Source: Gammaproteobacteria bacterium
GTDB taxonomy: Bacteria; Pseudomonadota; Gammaproteobacteria; Xanthomonadales; Wenzhouxiangellaceae
Direction of reading: 5' to 3'
NCBI GenBank assembly: GCA_003567685.1
Contig: PWYW01000020.1
Location: 1 to 64,000 of the forward strand
Length of the DNA: 64,000 nt
Below, in pieces: positions 53,683 through 61,494 of the stretch (positions within the stretch are counted from its first letter, which is position 1; each line of letters begins with the position of its first letter). The translations under genes were made by a program, and so were the position numbers. Under the pieces are notes generated by a model. That model was not told where the DNA came from and did no database searches. It worked only from the letters and a program-made list of their open reading frames with translations.

Positions 53683-54740
53683 TCGAGCGATATCTGGCGC
53701 GCGAAATCCTGCGCCCGGTTCTGGGTGTATTCACCTTCCTGCTGGTCGTCGTTCTGGTGTTCTACGCCAGTCGGCTGCTTGCCAGTGCCGCCGTCGAGAA
53801 CCTGCCGATGGATCTGGTTTTGAGAATGGCTGGCCTGCGCCTGGGCTTGTTCCTCGATACCTTGCTCCCGATCGCCCTGTTGCTGGGGGTTGTTATTGGT
53901 CTCGGTCGGTTGCAGAATGCGCACGAAATCGTGGCCTTGGCAGCGGTGGGTGCGGGCCGTCGCCGGATTCTGATGGCCCTGGGTCTTTGGGTATTGTTGC
54001 TGGCTCTTGTCGCTGCCGCCTTGTCCATGGTGTTCCGTCCCTGGGCCTACGCCACGATTTACGAGTTGGAGCGGCAGGCGGCGGCGGAATTCAGTCTTGA
54101 CCGGGTCGAGCCGGGGCGCTTTCAAGTCGGCGACCAGCAGTGGTTGATCTACGCGGCCGGGCGTGAGGGTAACCAGCTGACCGAGGTAATGGTCCACCAG
54201 CGTCACCCTGATTACAGCGGTGTGATGCGGGCTCAGCGCTTGAGCCAGATTGATGAAGAGGATGGTCTGATCCGCCTGAGATTTGACGGCGAGGTGAGAA
54301 GTTACCGCATCAGCCAGTCTGGCGAGAGAGATCTGACCTCGCGTTTCGAGCAATTCGACGTGGTGTTTCAGGGGCGCGAGCCACCGCGCCGTGATCAGCT
54401 CCGCAGGGCGATGTCGACGAAGGCGTTGTGGGACAGCGATCTCCCGATTGAGCAGGCAGAGCTTCACTGGCGCCTGGTAAGTCCCTTGTCGGTCATGGTG
54501 CTTGCGCTGGCCGGTGTCGCCATGAGCCGGGTCAACCCTCGACTGGGACAGTCGACTCGCGTACTGACCGCCTCATTAATCGGCACGCTGTATTTTTCCG
54601 GCCTGGGCGTCGTGATCAATTGGCTTGAGCAAGGCAGCTGGCCCACTTGGCCTGGCGCTTTCATTTTGCCGATGGCCGTCTTGTTGCTGTTGGGTATTCG
54701 CTATTGGGTGGTTCAGCGCGGCCCGGGAGCGCCGCTGTGA
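53673..54740 (+). CDS. lptF: LPS export permease LptF
   Basis: An inner-membrane subunit of the LptB2FG ABC transporter that extracts LPS. It is 355 residues with membrane segments near both ends (about 12-35, 55-75, 98-120, then 268-288, 300-320, 328-348) and a periplasmic beta-jellyroll between. The start MLLIERYLAREILRPVLGVF is typical. GAGG lies 6 bases upstream of the ATG. It is coupled to the NTP-transferase gene and overlaps lptG by 4 bp. Confidence 0.95.
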   Translation: MLLIERYLAREILRPVLGVFTFLLVVVLVFYASRLLASAAVENLPMDLVLRMAGLRLGLFLDTLLPIALLLGVVIGLGRLQNAHEIVALAAVGAGRRRILMALGLWVLLLALVAAALSMVFRPWAYATIYELERQAAAEFSLDRVEPGRFQVGDQQWLIYAAGREGNQLTEVMVHQRHPDYSGVMRAQRLSQIDEEDGLIRLRFDGEVRSYRISQSGERDLTSRFEQFDVVFQGREPPRRDQLRRAMSTKALWDSDLPIEQAELHWRLVSPLSVMVLALAGVAMSRVNPRLGQSTRVLTASLIGTLYFSGLGVVINWLEQGSWPTWPGAFILPMAVLLLLGIRYWVVQRGPGAPL

Positions 54741-55807
54741 GCATTCTGAAAACGTATTTGTTCCGCTTGCTGCTGCGCGCTTATGCCGTGGCGGCTGTTG
54801 CCCTGGGAGGCCTGCTATGGTTGCTGGCCATGCTCAACGGACTGGAGGAGGGTGTCGGCAACGCGGGCGATCTGCTGCTTCTGGCGCTCTCGGCATTGCA
54901 AGGCGTGCCCGAAGGCCTGATCGACTTGTTGCCGGTGATTACAGTGCTGGCAACGGCCGCAGCCATGAGTGGCCTCCAGGCCAGGAGTGAGTTGACGATC
55001 CTGCGAGCCTCGGGTCTGTCAATTTGGCGGCTGACCAGTATTGTGCTGGTGCCAGGCATCCTGGTTGCGCTGCTTGGATTGGCTGCCTTGCAGTGGGTCA
55101 CTCCAATGATCCAGCAGGGTCCTGAGCGCATGATGGGTGCCTCGCTTGGTGAAAATGGCTTGTGGCATCCCTGGCATGGGCTTTGGGTACGTCAGGGCGA
55201 TGAATTCCTGAACGTGCAGAGCTTGCATCTGGGCCGTATTCCGACCGATATCAATCTTTACCGATTTGATGAGGATGGTGCCTTGCGTGAGCACATTCAG
55301 GCCAACGAAGCACTGGTGATGTCTGATGGCGCCTGGCGCATGGAGGGCGTGACGCAGCGGCGCTTCGATGACCAGGGGTCGCGCCGCCTCGAGCAGTTGC
55401 CGGTGTTCACCTGGGATGCCTTCCTGACGGCTCGCCAGCTTGAGTTATTGCTTAGCCCGCCAGCCAGCCTGGCCCTGAGCGATCTATGGCAATACGTCGA
55501 CGGCCTGAAACAGCGGCAGCAGGAATCCGCCGAGTTTGAAATGATCCTGTGGCGAAGGCTGGCACTGCCGCTGGCCTGTATAGGAATGGTCCTGGCAGCC
55601 ATGGCCACTTCGGCGGTGCCGTTGAAAAGTCGCGCGGCCAGCGTGCGCGTTGTTGGTGCGCTGACGCTCGGGCTGGGCTTTCAATTACTGGCCGAGCTGA
55701 CCAGCTATACCGGACTGGTTCTAGGCTTGCCGGTTATTCCAGTTGCGCTAGCCCCGCCGCTGCTATTGCTGATGGTGACCTGGTGGTTGTTGCACAAAGC
55801 GCGGTGA
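54737..55807 (+). CDS. lptG: LPS export permease LptG
   Basis: Partner permease of LptF, 356 residues. It starts at GTG 54737, overlapping the lptF stop (GTGA), with GGGAG upstream; the frame is open further upstream, but those codons lie inside lptF. The layout matches LptF: three N-terminal membrane segments, a periplasmic jellyroll domain and three C-terminal segments. LPVITVLATAAAMSGLQARSE is typical. It is the last gene before a bidirectional terminator. Confidence 0.95.
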   Translation: MSILKTYLFRLLLRAYAVAAVALGGLLWLLAMLNGLEEGVGNAGDLLLLALSALQGVPEGLIDLLPVITVLATAAAMSGLQARSELTILRASGLSIWRLTSIVLVPGILVALLGLAALQWVTPMIQQGPERMMGASLGENGLWHPWHGLWVRQGDEFLNVQSLHLGRIPTDINLYRFDEDGALREHIQANEALVMSDGAWRMEGVTQRRFDDQGSRRLEQLPVFTWDAFLTARQLELLLSPPASLALSDLWQYVDGLKQRQQESAEFEMILWRRLALPLACIGMVLAAMATSAVPLKSRAASVRVVGALTLGLGFQLLAELTSYTGLVLGLPVIPVALAPPLLLLMVTWWLLHKAR

Positions 55808-55814
55808 GTCCATG

Positions 55815-55844
55815 AAAAAAAGGCCGGCGAGGGCCGGCCTTTTC
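55815..55844. terminator. Bidirectional terminator between lptG and the HiPIP gene
   Basis: AAAAGGCCGGC (55818-55828) pairs with GCCGGCCTTTT (55833-55843) around a four-base loop, with an A tract on one side and a T tract on the other. It lies between convergent genes. Confidence 0.9.
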
Positions 55845-55865
55845 ATCGGTTTCCCTGGCTGGGAA

Positions 55866-56201
55866 TCAGCCTTGGCGTTGAACCCAGGCGTTGCACCAGC
55901 CGGGACCGGCAACCAATTTGCCCGGGAAGATGCTGCAGCCCATCCAGTCCGCACTCATGTCGCCCTGCGCGAGCTGGCAGTTGGCGCAAATCTGCCCTTC
56001 GGCGTAACGCGGCCAACGTTCGGCGTCGACCTCGGAATAATGGTGGACATAACCCAGCGCCTTGGCTTGCGGGCTTTCCGGGTCGAGCTTCTCATCGGCC
56101 CAGGCCTGCCCGGCTTGCATGCGGGTGAGGGTCGGCAGGAGCAGAGCCAGCGAACCGGCACCTGCCAGCTTGAAAACATCACGGCGCGAACATTTCTTCA
56201 T
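55866..56201 (-). CDS. High-potential iron-sulfur protein (HiPIP) with Tat signal
   Basis: 111 residues. The twin-arginine signal SRRDVFKLAGAGSLALLLP exports the folded protein. The mature domain carries four cysteines for a 4Fe-4S cluster (CANCQ, GCSIF, WCNAW), with the HiPIP spacing and terminal pattern. It is a periplasmic electron carrier, in phototrophs to the reaction centre and elsewhere to terminal oxidases or thiosulfate-linked enzymes. GGAG lies 8 bases before the ATG. It is a single gene with no redox partner adjacent. Confidence 0.93.
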   Translation of the reverse strand: MKKCSRRDVFKLAGAGSLALLLPTLTRMQAGQAWADEKLDPESPQAKALGYVHHYSEVDAERWPRYAEGQICANCQLAQGDMSADWMGCSIFPGKLVAGPGWCNAWVQRQG

Positions 56202-56269
56202 GGTTAATCTCCAGTGGTCAGCATTCTGATTTGAATGCTAGCACCAGCGGATGTGATTCGGGTAAATTT

Positions 56270-56297
56270 TTGAAATATCAGCATGTTGGATGATAAT
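56270..56297 (+). promoter_or_regulatory. Promoter-like pair at the alkB start
   Basis: TTGAAA (56270-56275) and GATAAT (56292-56297) are 16 bp apart, each matching consensus at five of six positions. The annotated alkB ATG (56283) lies between the two boxes. If the promoter is real, translation must begin downstream, for example at TTG 56307, close to the predicted transcript start. Confidence 0.45.
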
Positions 56298-56882
56298 TGT
56301 TCGCAGTTGAGTCGGCTGGAGCCAGGCGGTTGGATAGGTTTCTGGCGACGTCCCTTTCCATATCTCGATCATTCTGCGCTGTTTTGCGCTTTGAGCGACC
56401 AACTGGACTGGGAAGAACGAGAAATCGTGATGTTTGGACGCCGGATCAGGCAGCCACGTTTGGTGGCCTTTCACGGTGAACCAGGCGTGTCCTACGCCTA
56501 TTCCGGCCAGTCCCTGCTGGCCATGCCCTGGGGCAGTGCCTTGTCGGCCTTGCGGGTCCGCATCGAATCGTTGTGCGAGGCCCAATTCAACAGCGTTCTG
56601 TGCAATCTCTACCGGGATGGGCAGGATTCCATGGGCTGGCATGCCGATGACGAAGCGTCGCTGGGCCCGCGTCCGTTGATTGCCTCGTTCAGCCTGGGTG
56701 AAACGCGTCGCTTTTCTTTCAAGTCACGCTTGACCAGTGAACGGCGCGACATCGACCTGACGGATGGCAGTTTGCTGCTGATGGGCGGAGAGCTGCAGCG
56801 TCATTGGCTGCATCAATTGCCGAAAACGCGCCGACCCGTTGGGCCCAGGATCAATCTAACCTTTCGACAGGTAAGAGATTGA
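56283..56882 (+). CDS. alkB: AlkB-like Fe(II)/2-oxoglutarate-dependent dioxygenase
   Basis: 199 residues. AlkB-family enzymes remove alkyl groups from DNA or RNA bases. The iron ligands are His and Asp in GWHADDE and His in RHWLHQLPK, and the 2-oxoglutarate-binding arginines lie in GPRINLTFR. NLYRDGQDSMGWHADDE is typical of the ALKBH2/3-like bacterial clade. ATG 56283 has no Shine-Dalgarno and may be too far upstream. It is convergent with xseB, 4 bp apart. Confidence 0.9.
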   Translation: MLDDNCSQLSRLEPGGWIGFWRRPFPYLDHSALFCALSDQLDWEEREIVMFGRRIRQPRLVAFHGEPGVSYAYSGQSLLAMPWGSALSALRVRIESLCEAQFNSVLCNLYRDGQDSMGWHADDEASLGPRPLIASFSLGETRRFSFKSRLTSERRDIDLTDGSLLLMGGELQRHWLHQLPKTRRPVGPRINLTFRQVRD

Positions 56883-56886
56883 CGCC

Positions 56887-57159
56887 TCATCGGCTGTCGT
56901 CGTCGCCAGAATCTTCAAACGCTTGAGCTTGCCCATCAATCAGGATTTCCACAGATTGTCGCGCCTGGTCCAGCATGTCATGGCATTGCCGGCTTAGCTG
57001 GATGCCCTGCTCGAATTCCTTCAGTGAATCCGCAAGTCCCAGTTCGCCGGATTCGAGTTTTTCAACGACGCCCTCCAGCGCGTTGAGCGCCTGCTCAAAG
57101 TCCATCGCAGGTGCCGCGGCTTTCTCGCCAGCCGCTTTCTTCGGGGGCTTGTCAGTCAT
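56887..57159 (-). CDS. xseB: Exodeoxyribonuclease VII small subunit
   Basis: A 90-residue helical subunit of exonuclease VII (DFEQALNALEGVVEKLESGEL, with GLADSLKEFEQGIQLSRQCHDML). The frame is open far upstream because it runs through tilS, but the family start MTDKPPKK at ATG 57159 has AAGGA ten bases upstream. It overlaps tilS by 8 bp and is the last gene of accA-tilS-xseB. The large subunit gene xseA is not in the window. Confidence 0.93.
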   Translation of the reverse strand: MTDKPPKKAAGEKAAAPAMDFEQALNALEGVVEKLESGELGLADSLKEFEQGIQLSRQCHDMLDQARQSVEILIDGQAQAFEDSGDDDSR

Positions 57160-58492
57160 TGCTTGAAGTCCTTGGGAAGAGTAAATGCTTGAGGTCGCCG
57201 TGCCATTCGAGGCGACTGTTACTGGTTCGAAGATCGGTGGCAAAACCGGGATCAAGCCACCGATCGCCAAGCGCCAGGATGCGCCCCTGGCCGACCAGTC
57301 GTGGGCAAGAGTTTCGCCACCAGGGTGGAATACCGGCTTCGTGCAACAAGGCGTTGAGCGGCTGTGCCGTGCCTCCCGGGTGCAACCGCATGCGATCACC
57401 CGGTCGGCCGTCACGCACCTGCATCTTCGGTAGCTTATCAGCGTCCACGCCGGTAATGACCAGCCTTCCCAGCGTGCCCGGCAGCGACAGTGGGAACGCC
57501 GGCTGCCAGTCCAGCGACCAGTCTTTTGCTGTCGGTTCAGTTGTCCGTTCAAGCCACAGGCCAGCGCGATAATTACGCAGTACCAGGCCGTTCCATTGCA
57601 GTGCAGGGTGACGATCCGGACGGTGTTGCTGGACCTGGCGAACAAACTCATCCAGCGGTGGGCCGGGCGGGGTGCTCTGGACCACTTCCCGGGTCCATTG
57701 ACGAATGAATTCCGCCAGCCCGAAGTGATTCTCTGCCAGCCCCGGCGGGATGGCGCGCTGGTCGGGCAAGTCGCCTGACCGAGGCGATCCATGCGAACTC
57801 AGCCGGGACAGTTCCGCAGCGCTTTCTCGGCAGAGCCTGGCGCTTCTCAATACGCTTTGGCAGGCGCCAGGCCAGCGTTGCTCGAGCCGGGGCAGGATTT
57901 GGTGACGCAAGTAGTTGCGGTCAAGGTCCGATCGCTGGTTATGCGGGTCGTTCAGTCCGGTCAAGCCGCGCCGATTGAGTTCCTCGATAATGTCTTCTCG
58001 CCGCCAGCCGAGCAGGGGACGATAGAGTTGCCCGTGACCCAACCGGCGGCTTACCGGCATGCCGCCCAGCCCGGCTGGTCCAGAGCCTCGCAACAGGCGA
58101 AGTAGCACGGTTTCGGCCTGGTCATCGGCGTGGTGAGCCATCAGCAGCGTGTCGTCGTGGTCCAGTTCCCTCTCGAAGGCCTCGTAGCGCGCTCGACGGG
58201 CGGCTGCCTCTGGTCCGCCTTCACTGGTCAACTGAACGCGAACCAATTTGTGCGCAAGGCCCAGCTGCTCGGCGAGGCCTGCCGCCTTGCTGGCCCGTTG
58301 GCGGCTGCCTTCATCCTGGCCGTGGTCTACGTGAATGGCCAGCAGCGGCCATTCCCGCCAATGCTCGCAGGCCAGCGCGGCCAGGCACAGTGAGTCCGGG
58401 CCGCCTGAAAAAGCGATTAGCACCCGTCCCTGGCCGGGCGGACGGGTCGGGAAAGACGGGTAATCGAGCGCAGGGAAGGGGGCCTGGTTCAC
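57152..58492 (-). CDS. tilS: tRNA(Ile)-lysidine synthase
   Basis: Converts the wobble C of tRNA-Ile(CAU) to lysidine so that it reads AUA. It is 446 residues from GTG 58492. The PP-loop SGGPDS (29-34) is in the N-terminal ATPase domain, with [10 protein letters not shown] and [19 protein letters not shown]; the C-terminal TilS domains follow (about 240-446). The start overlaps the accA stop by 4 bp (GTGA). The order accA-tilS is common in gammaproteobacteria. Confidence 0.95.
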   Translation of the reverse strand: MNQAPFPALDYPSFPTRPPGQGRVLIAFSGGPDSLCLAALACEHWREWPLLAIHVDHGQDEGSRQRASKAAGLAEQLGLAHKLVRVQLTSEGGPEAAARRARYEAFERELDHDDTLLMAHHADDQAETVLLRLLRGSGPAGLGGMPVSRRLGHGQLYRPLLGWRREDIIEELNRRGLTGLNDPHNQRSDLDRNYLRHQILPRLEQRWPGACQSVLRSARLCRESAAELSRLSSHGSPRSGDLPDQRAIPPGLAENHFGLAEFIRQWTREVVQSTPPGPPLDEFVRQVQQHRPDRHPALQWNGLVLRNYRAGLWLERTTEPTAKDWSLDWQPAFPLSLPGTLGRLVITGVDADKLPKMQVRDGRPGDRMRLHPGGTAQPLNALLHEAGIPPWWRNSCPRLVGQGRILALGDRWLDPGFATDLRTSNSRLEWHGDLKHLLFPRTSSND

Positions 58493-59448
58493 ACCTTCTG
58501 CGCGCTGGTGTAGCCCATGAAGCGTTGGTAACGCTCGGCAATCAGTTGTTCTGGCTCCAGCTGGCTCAGGCGTTCGATCTGGGCGTTGATGGTTTCCTTG
58601 AGTTTGACCGCGACGGCCGGTGGCGAACGATGGGCACCGCCCAGAGGTTCTTTGATGACCTTGTCCACGAGCTTCAATTCGTGCAGACGCCCGGCGGTCA
58701 GGCCCAACGCTTCGGCGGCCGATTCGGCCTTGTTGGCATCTTTCCAGAGAATGGATGCACAGCCCTCCGGTGAAATGACCGAGTAGATGCTGTACTGGAG
58801 CATGTTGGTGCGATCACCGACGCCGATAGCGAGTGCGCCGCCCGAGCCGCCTTCGCCAATCACGTTGCAGACGATGGGGACTTTCAGCCGCGCCATGACC
58901 GCCAGGTTACGGGCGATGGCTTCGGACTGGCCGCGCTCTTCCGCGCCCACGCCGGGGTAGGCGCCGGGGGTGTCGATGAACGTAACGATAGGCAACTTGA
59001 AGCGTTCAGCCGTTTCCATCAGGCGTTGCGCCTTGCGGTAGCCTTCGGGACGAGGCATACCAAAATTGCGATAAACCTTTTCGCGCGTATCGCGACCTTT
59101 CTGATGCCCGATCACCATGATGCCGCGCCCGTTCAGGCTGGCCAGACCACCGACGATGGCGTGGTCGTCACCGTAATGACGGTCCCCGTGCAGTTCTTCG
59201 AACCGGTCGAAGATCATGGGAATGTAGTCCAGCGTGTAAGGACGCTGCGGGTGGCGGGCGAGCTGGGAAATTTGCCACTCGCTCAGCTCGGAAAAAATGG
59301 CGCGAGTTTTCTCGTCGCATTTCTCTTCAAGGCGCTTGATTTCTTCTTCGATATTGAGCGCGTTGTCGGAGCTCACGTTGCGCAATTCACGAATTTTGGC
59401 TTCCATTTCCGCGATTGGCTGTTCGAAGTCGAGGTAATTCGAATTCAT
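58489..59448 (-). CDS. accA: Acetyl-CoA carboxylase carboxyltransferase alpha subunit
   Basis: With AccD it transfers carboxyl from biotin to acetyl-CoA, making malonyl-CoA for fatty acid synthesis. It is 319 residues, beginning [19 protein letters not shown], with the crotonase-fold core ([54 protein letters not shown]). Length and pattern match the usual protein. It is the first gene of accA-tilS-xseB. Confidence 0.97.
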   Translation of the reverse strand: MNSNYLDFEQPIAEMEAKIRELRNVSSDNALNIEEEIKRLEEKCDEKTRAIFSELSEWQISQLARHPQRPYTLDYIPMIFDRFEELHGDRHYGDDHAIVGGLASLNGRGIMVIGHQKGRDTREKVYRNFGMPRPEGYRKAQRLMETAERFKLPIVTFIDTPGAYPGVGAEERGQSEAIARNLAVMARLKVPIVCNVIGEGGSGGALAIGVGDRTNMLQYSIYSVISPEGCASILWKDANKAESAAEALGLTAGRLHELKLVDKVIKEPLGGAHRSPPAVAVKLKETINAQIERLSQLEPEQLIAERYQRFMGYTSAQKV

Positions 59449-59488
59449 CGGATGCAGACCGTTAAAACATCAATCCGGCAGTATAGCC

Positions 59489-60400
59489 TCAGCGCACGGC
59501 GGCTTGCATGCCGACGGCCACGGGACCCCTTGGAACCCGGTCGAGCTGCCAGTGCTCGAGCGCCCAGTTCCATTGCGAGCCTATTGTCCGGCAATCAGCC
59601 GGGGGCTCATGGCCGAGCGCCCGGAGCGCCAGCCTGAGCGCTTCGCCGGGCGGGTACTTGGCCACCGGATCGTCGGCGTCCGATTTTGATAATTTGCGGC
59701 CGTTTTCGTCGGTCACCAGAGGCAGGTGACAATAACTCGGTGGCGTCCATCCCAGGGCCTCAAAGAGCAGGATCTGGCGTCCGGTTGATTCCATCAGATC
59801 GGCCCCCCGAACGACTTCGGTGACGCCGGCAATGGCATCGTCAACGACGACGGCAAGCTGGTAGGCAATCAGGCCATCTGCGCGCCGGATGATGAAATCC
59901 CCACTGTCGAGCGTTGGCTGCTGGCATTGCCGACCCTGAATTCTGTCGTCAAATTCGATGGCCCGGTTTGGCAGGCGGAAACGAATGCTGCGTGGTTTGC
60001 GACCCTCAGGGATTCCGTCGCGACAAGTGCCTGGGTAGACGCCGTTGGCCGGCAGCTGTTTGCGGGTGCAGCCGCAGAAGTAGGCCATGCCGGCCTGCAG
60101 CAGACTGGCCAGGGCAATGTCGTGCTGCTGGCGCAGACGGCTCTGACGGATGACTGGCTGATCGGAGACAAGGCCGAAGCTGGCCAGTGTGTCCAGTTGG
60201 CGTTCGGCGGCACCAGCGACCTCGCGTGGTGGATCGATATCCTCGATGCGGACGATCCACCGGCCCTGGCGGCTGCGTGCCTCCAGCCAGGAACCGGCGG
60301 CCGCGACCAGGGAACCGAAATGTAGTTCGCCGGTCGGAGAGGGCGCAAAACGTCCCAGCACCGCCGGCTGCTCCCTCGAGTTCATCTTGCAATCAGCCAT
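59489..60400 (-). CDS. gluQ: Glutamyl-Q tRNA(Asp) synthetase
   Basis: A truncated GluRS-like enzyme that attaches glutamate to queuosine of tRNA-Asp. It is 303 residues and lacks the anticodon-binding domain of GluRS. HIGH-like motif in GRFAPSPTGELHFGSLV, KMSKS-like KLSKSD, and a zinc site from FCGCTR plus the downstream Tyr/Cys in VYPGTCR. ATG 60385 (MNSREQP) is an alternative start. Its queuosine substrate links it to queF and folE2 in this window. Confidence 0.94.
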   Translation of the reverse strand: MADCKMNSREQPAVLGRFAPSPTGELHFGSLVAAAGSWLEARSRQGRWIVRIEDIDPPREVAGAAERQLDTLASFGLVSDQPVIRQSRLRQQHDIALASLLQAGMAYFCGCTRKQLPANGVYPGTCRDGIPEGRKPRSIRFRLPNRAIEFDDRIQGRQCQQPTLDSGDFIIRRADGLIAYQLAVVVDDAIAGVTEVVRGADLMESTGRQILLFEALGWTPPSYCHLPLVTDENGRKLSKSDADDPVAKYPPGEALRLALRALGHEPPADCRTIGSQWNWALEHWQLDRVPRGPVAVGMQAAVR

Positions 60401-60509
60401 GCGTGGACGTATTTATTCATGGAACGCTGAACAGGGCGAGGCGATACTTGAAACGTTGAGAAAGCTTGCCTCAGCCATTGATCTGACACCTTAAGGATGC
60501 TTTGAAGCG

Positions 60510-61385
60510 ATGCAAAGAATAGCGCTGTTTTTGATGACCAACCTGGCCATTCTGGTTGTGCTGGGTATCGTCATGTCCTTGCTCGAGCCATGGCTGGTCA
60601 GTCAGGGCATCAATGTCAATCATGCCACGATTCTGATCATCGCCCTGGTTTTCGGTATGGGTGGTTCGATCGTATCGTTGCTGTTATCCAAGCGCATGGC
60701 GCTGATGAGCACGCGAGCCCGAATTATCAACAATGCCTCGGGCGCTACAGAGCGCTGGTTGGTTGACACCGTTGCCCGCCAGGCCCGCGAGGCCGGCATC
60801 GGCATGCCGGACGTGGCGATTTACGATGCGCCGGAGCCCAATGCCTTCGCCACCGGTGCCTCGCGCAACAAGTCGCTGGTGGCGGTCAGCACCGGCTTGC
60901 TGCGCAATATGCGCCAGAATGAAGTCGAGGCCGTACTGGGTCATGAAGTTGCTCACGTGGCCAACGGCGACATGATTACGCTGACCTTGCTTCAGGGCGT
61001 GCTTAACACCTTTGTCCTGATCCTCTCGCGGGTACTTGGCCAGCTGATTGATCGGGTGGTATTCAAGAGTGAACGTGGCTACGGCCCGGGCTATTTCATC
61101 AGCGTGATTGTGCTGCAGATTGTTCTCGGTATTCTGGCCAGCATGATCGTCATGGCGTTCTCGCGTTGGCGAGAGTTCCGCGCTGACGAGGGCGGGGCAC
61201 GTCTGGCCGGCCGGGAAAACATGGTGGCTGCTCTCCGTCGCTTGCAGTCCGGTCAGTCTTCCAGCCTGCCGGAATCGGTCGAAGCCTTTGGTATCAGCGG
61301 CCGGGTCGGCTCTGGCTTCAAGCGCCTGATGATGAGCCACCCGCCTCTGGAAGAGCGGATAAAGGCGCTCCAGGGCGGCCGCTAA
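60510..61385 (+). CDS. htpX: Inner-membrane zinc protease HtpX
   Basis: A stress-induced membrane metalloprotease that degrades misfolded membrane proteins. It is 291 residues, with two N-terminal membrane segments (about 7-27 and 38-60), the zinc motif HEVAH (145-149), further hydrophobic segments (about 158-180 and 195-215) and the third ligand Glu in RADEGG. A CTTGAAA heptamer (60447-60453) resembles a sigma-32 -35 box, but no convincing matching -10 was found. It stands alone. Confidence 0.95.
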   Translation: MQRIALFLMTNLAILVVLGIVMSLLEPWLVSQGINVNHATILIIALVFGMGGSIVSLLLSKRMALMSTRARIINNASGATERWLVDTVARQAREAGIGMPDVAIYDAPEPNAFATGASRNKSLVAVSTGLLRNMRQNEVEAVLGHEVAHVANGDMITLTLLQGVLNTFVLILSRVLGQLIDRVVFKSERGYGPGYFISVIVLQIVLGILASMIVMAFSRWREFRADEGGARLAGRENMVAALRRLQSGQSSSLPESVEAFGISGRVGSGFKRLMMSHPPLEERIKALQGGR

Positions 61386-61431
61386 GCCCCGAGCTCCACC
61401 GGAACCATTGACCCGGTCGGGTAATGGCATG

Positions 61432-61457
61432 AAAAAGCCCGCCTTGAGGCGGGCTTG
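61432..61457. terminator. Intrinsic terminator between htpX and the FimX-like gene
   Basis: AAGCCCGCC and GGCGGGCTT form a hairpin (61435-61456). The minus-strand tail is TTTTT, so it serves mainly the convergent FimX-like gene. The plus-strand tail TTGTTGG is weak for htpX. Confidence 0.75.
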
Positions 61458-61494
61458 TTGGTCAGGGCTGGTTGATCGAATCAGCCTTAAGCGG

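Noticed and set aside
57160-57792. Extended xseB reading frame to 57792
   Set aside because: The extra codons lie inside tilS in another frame and do not resemble XseB.
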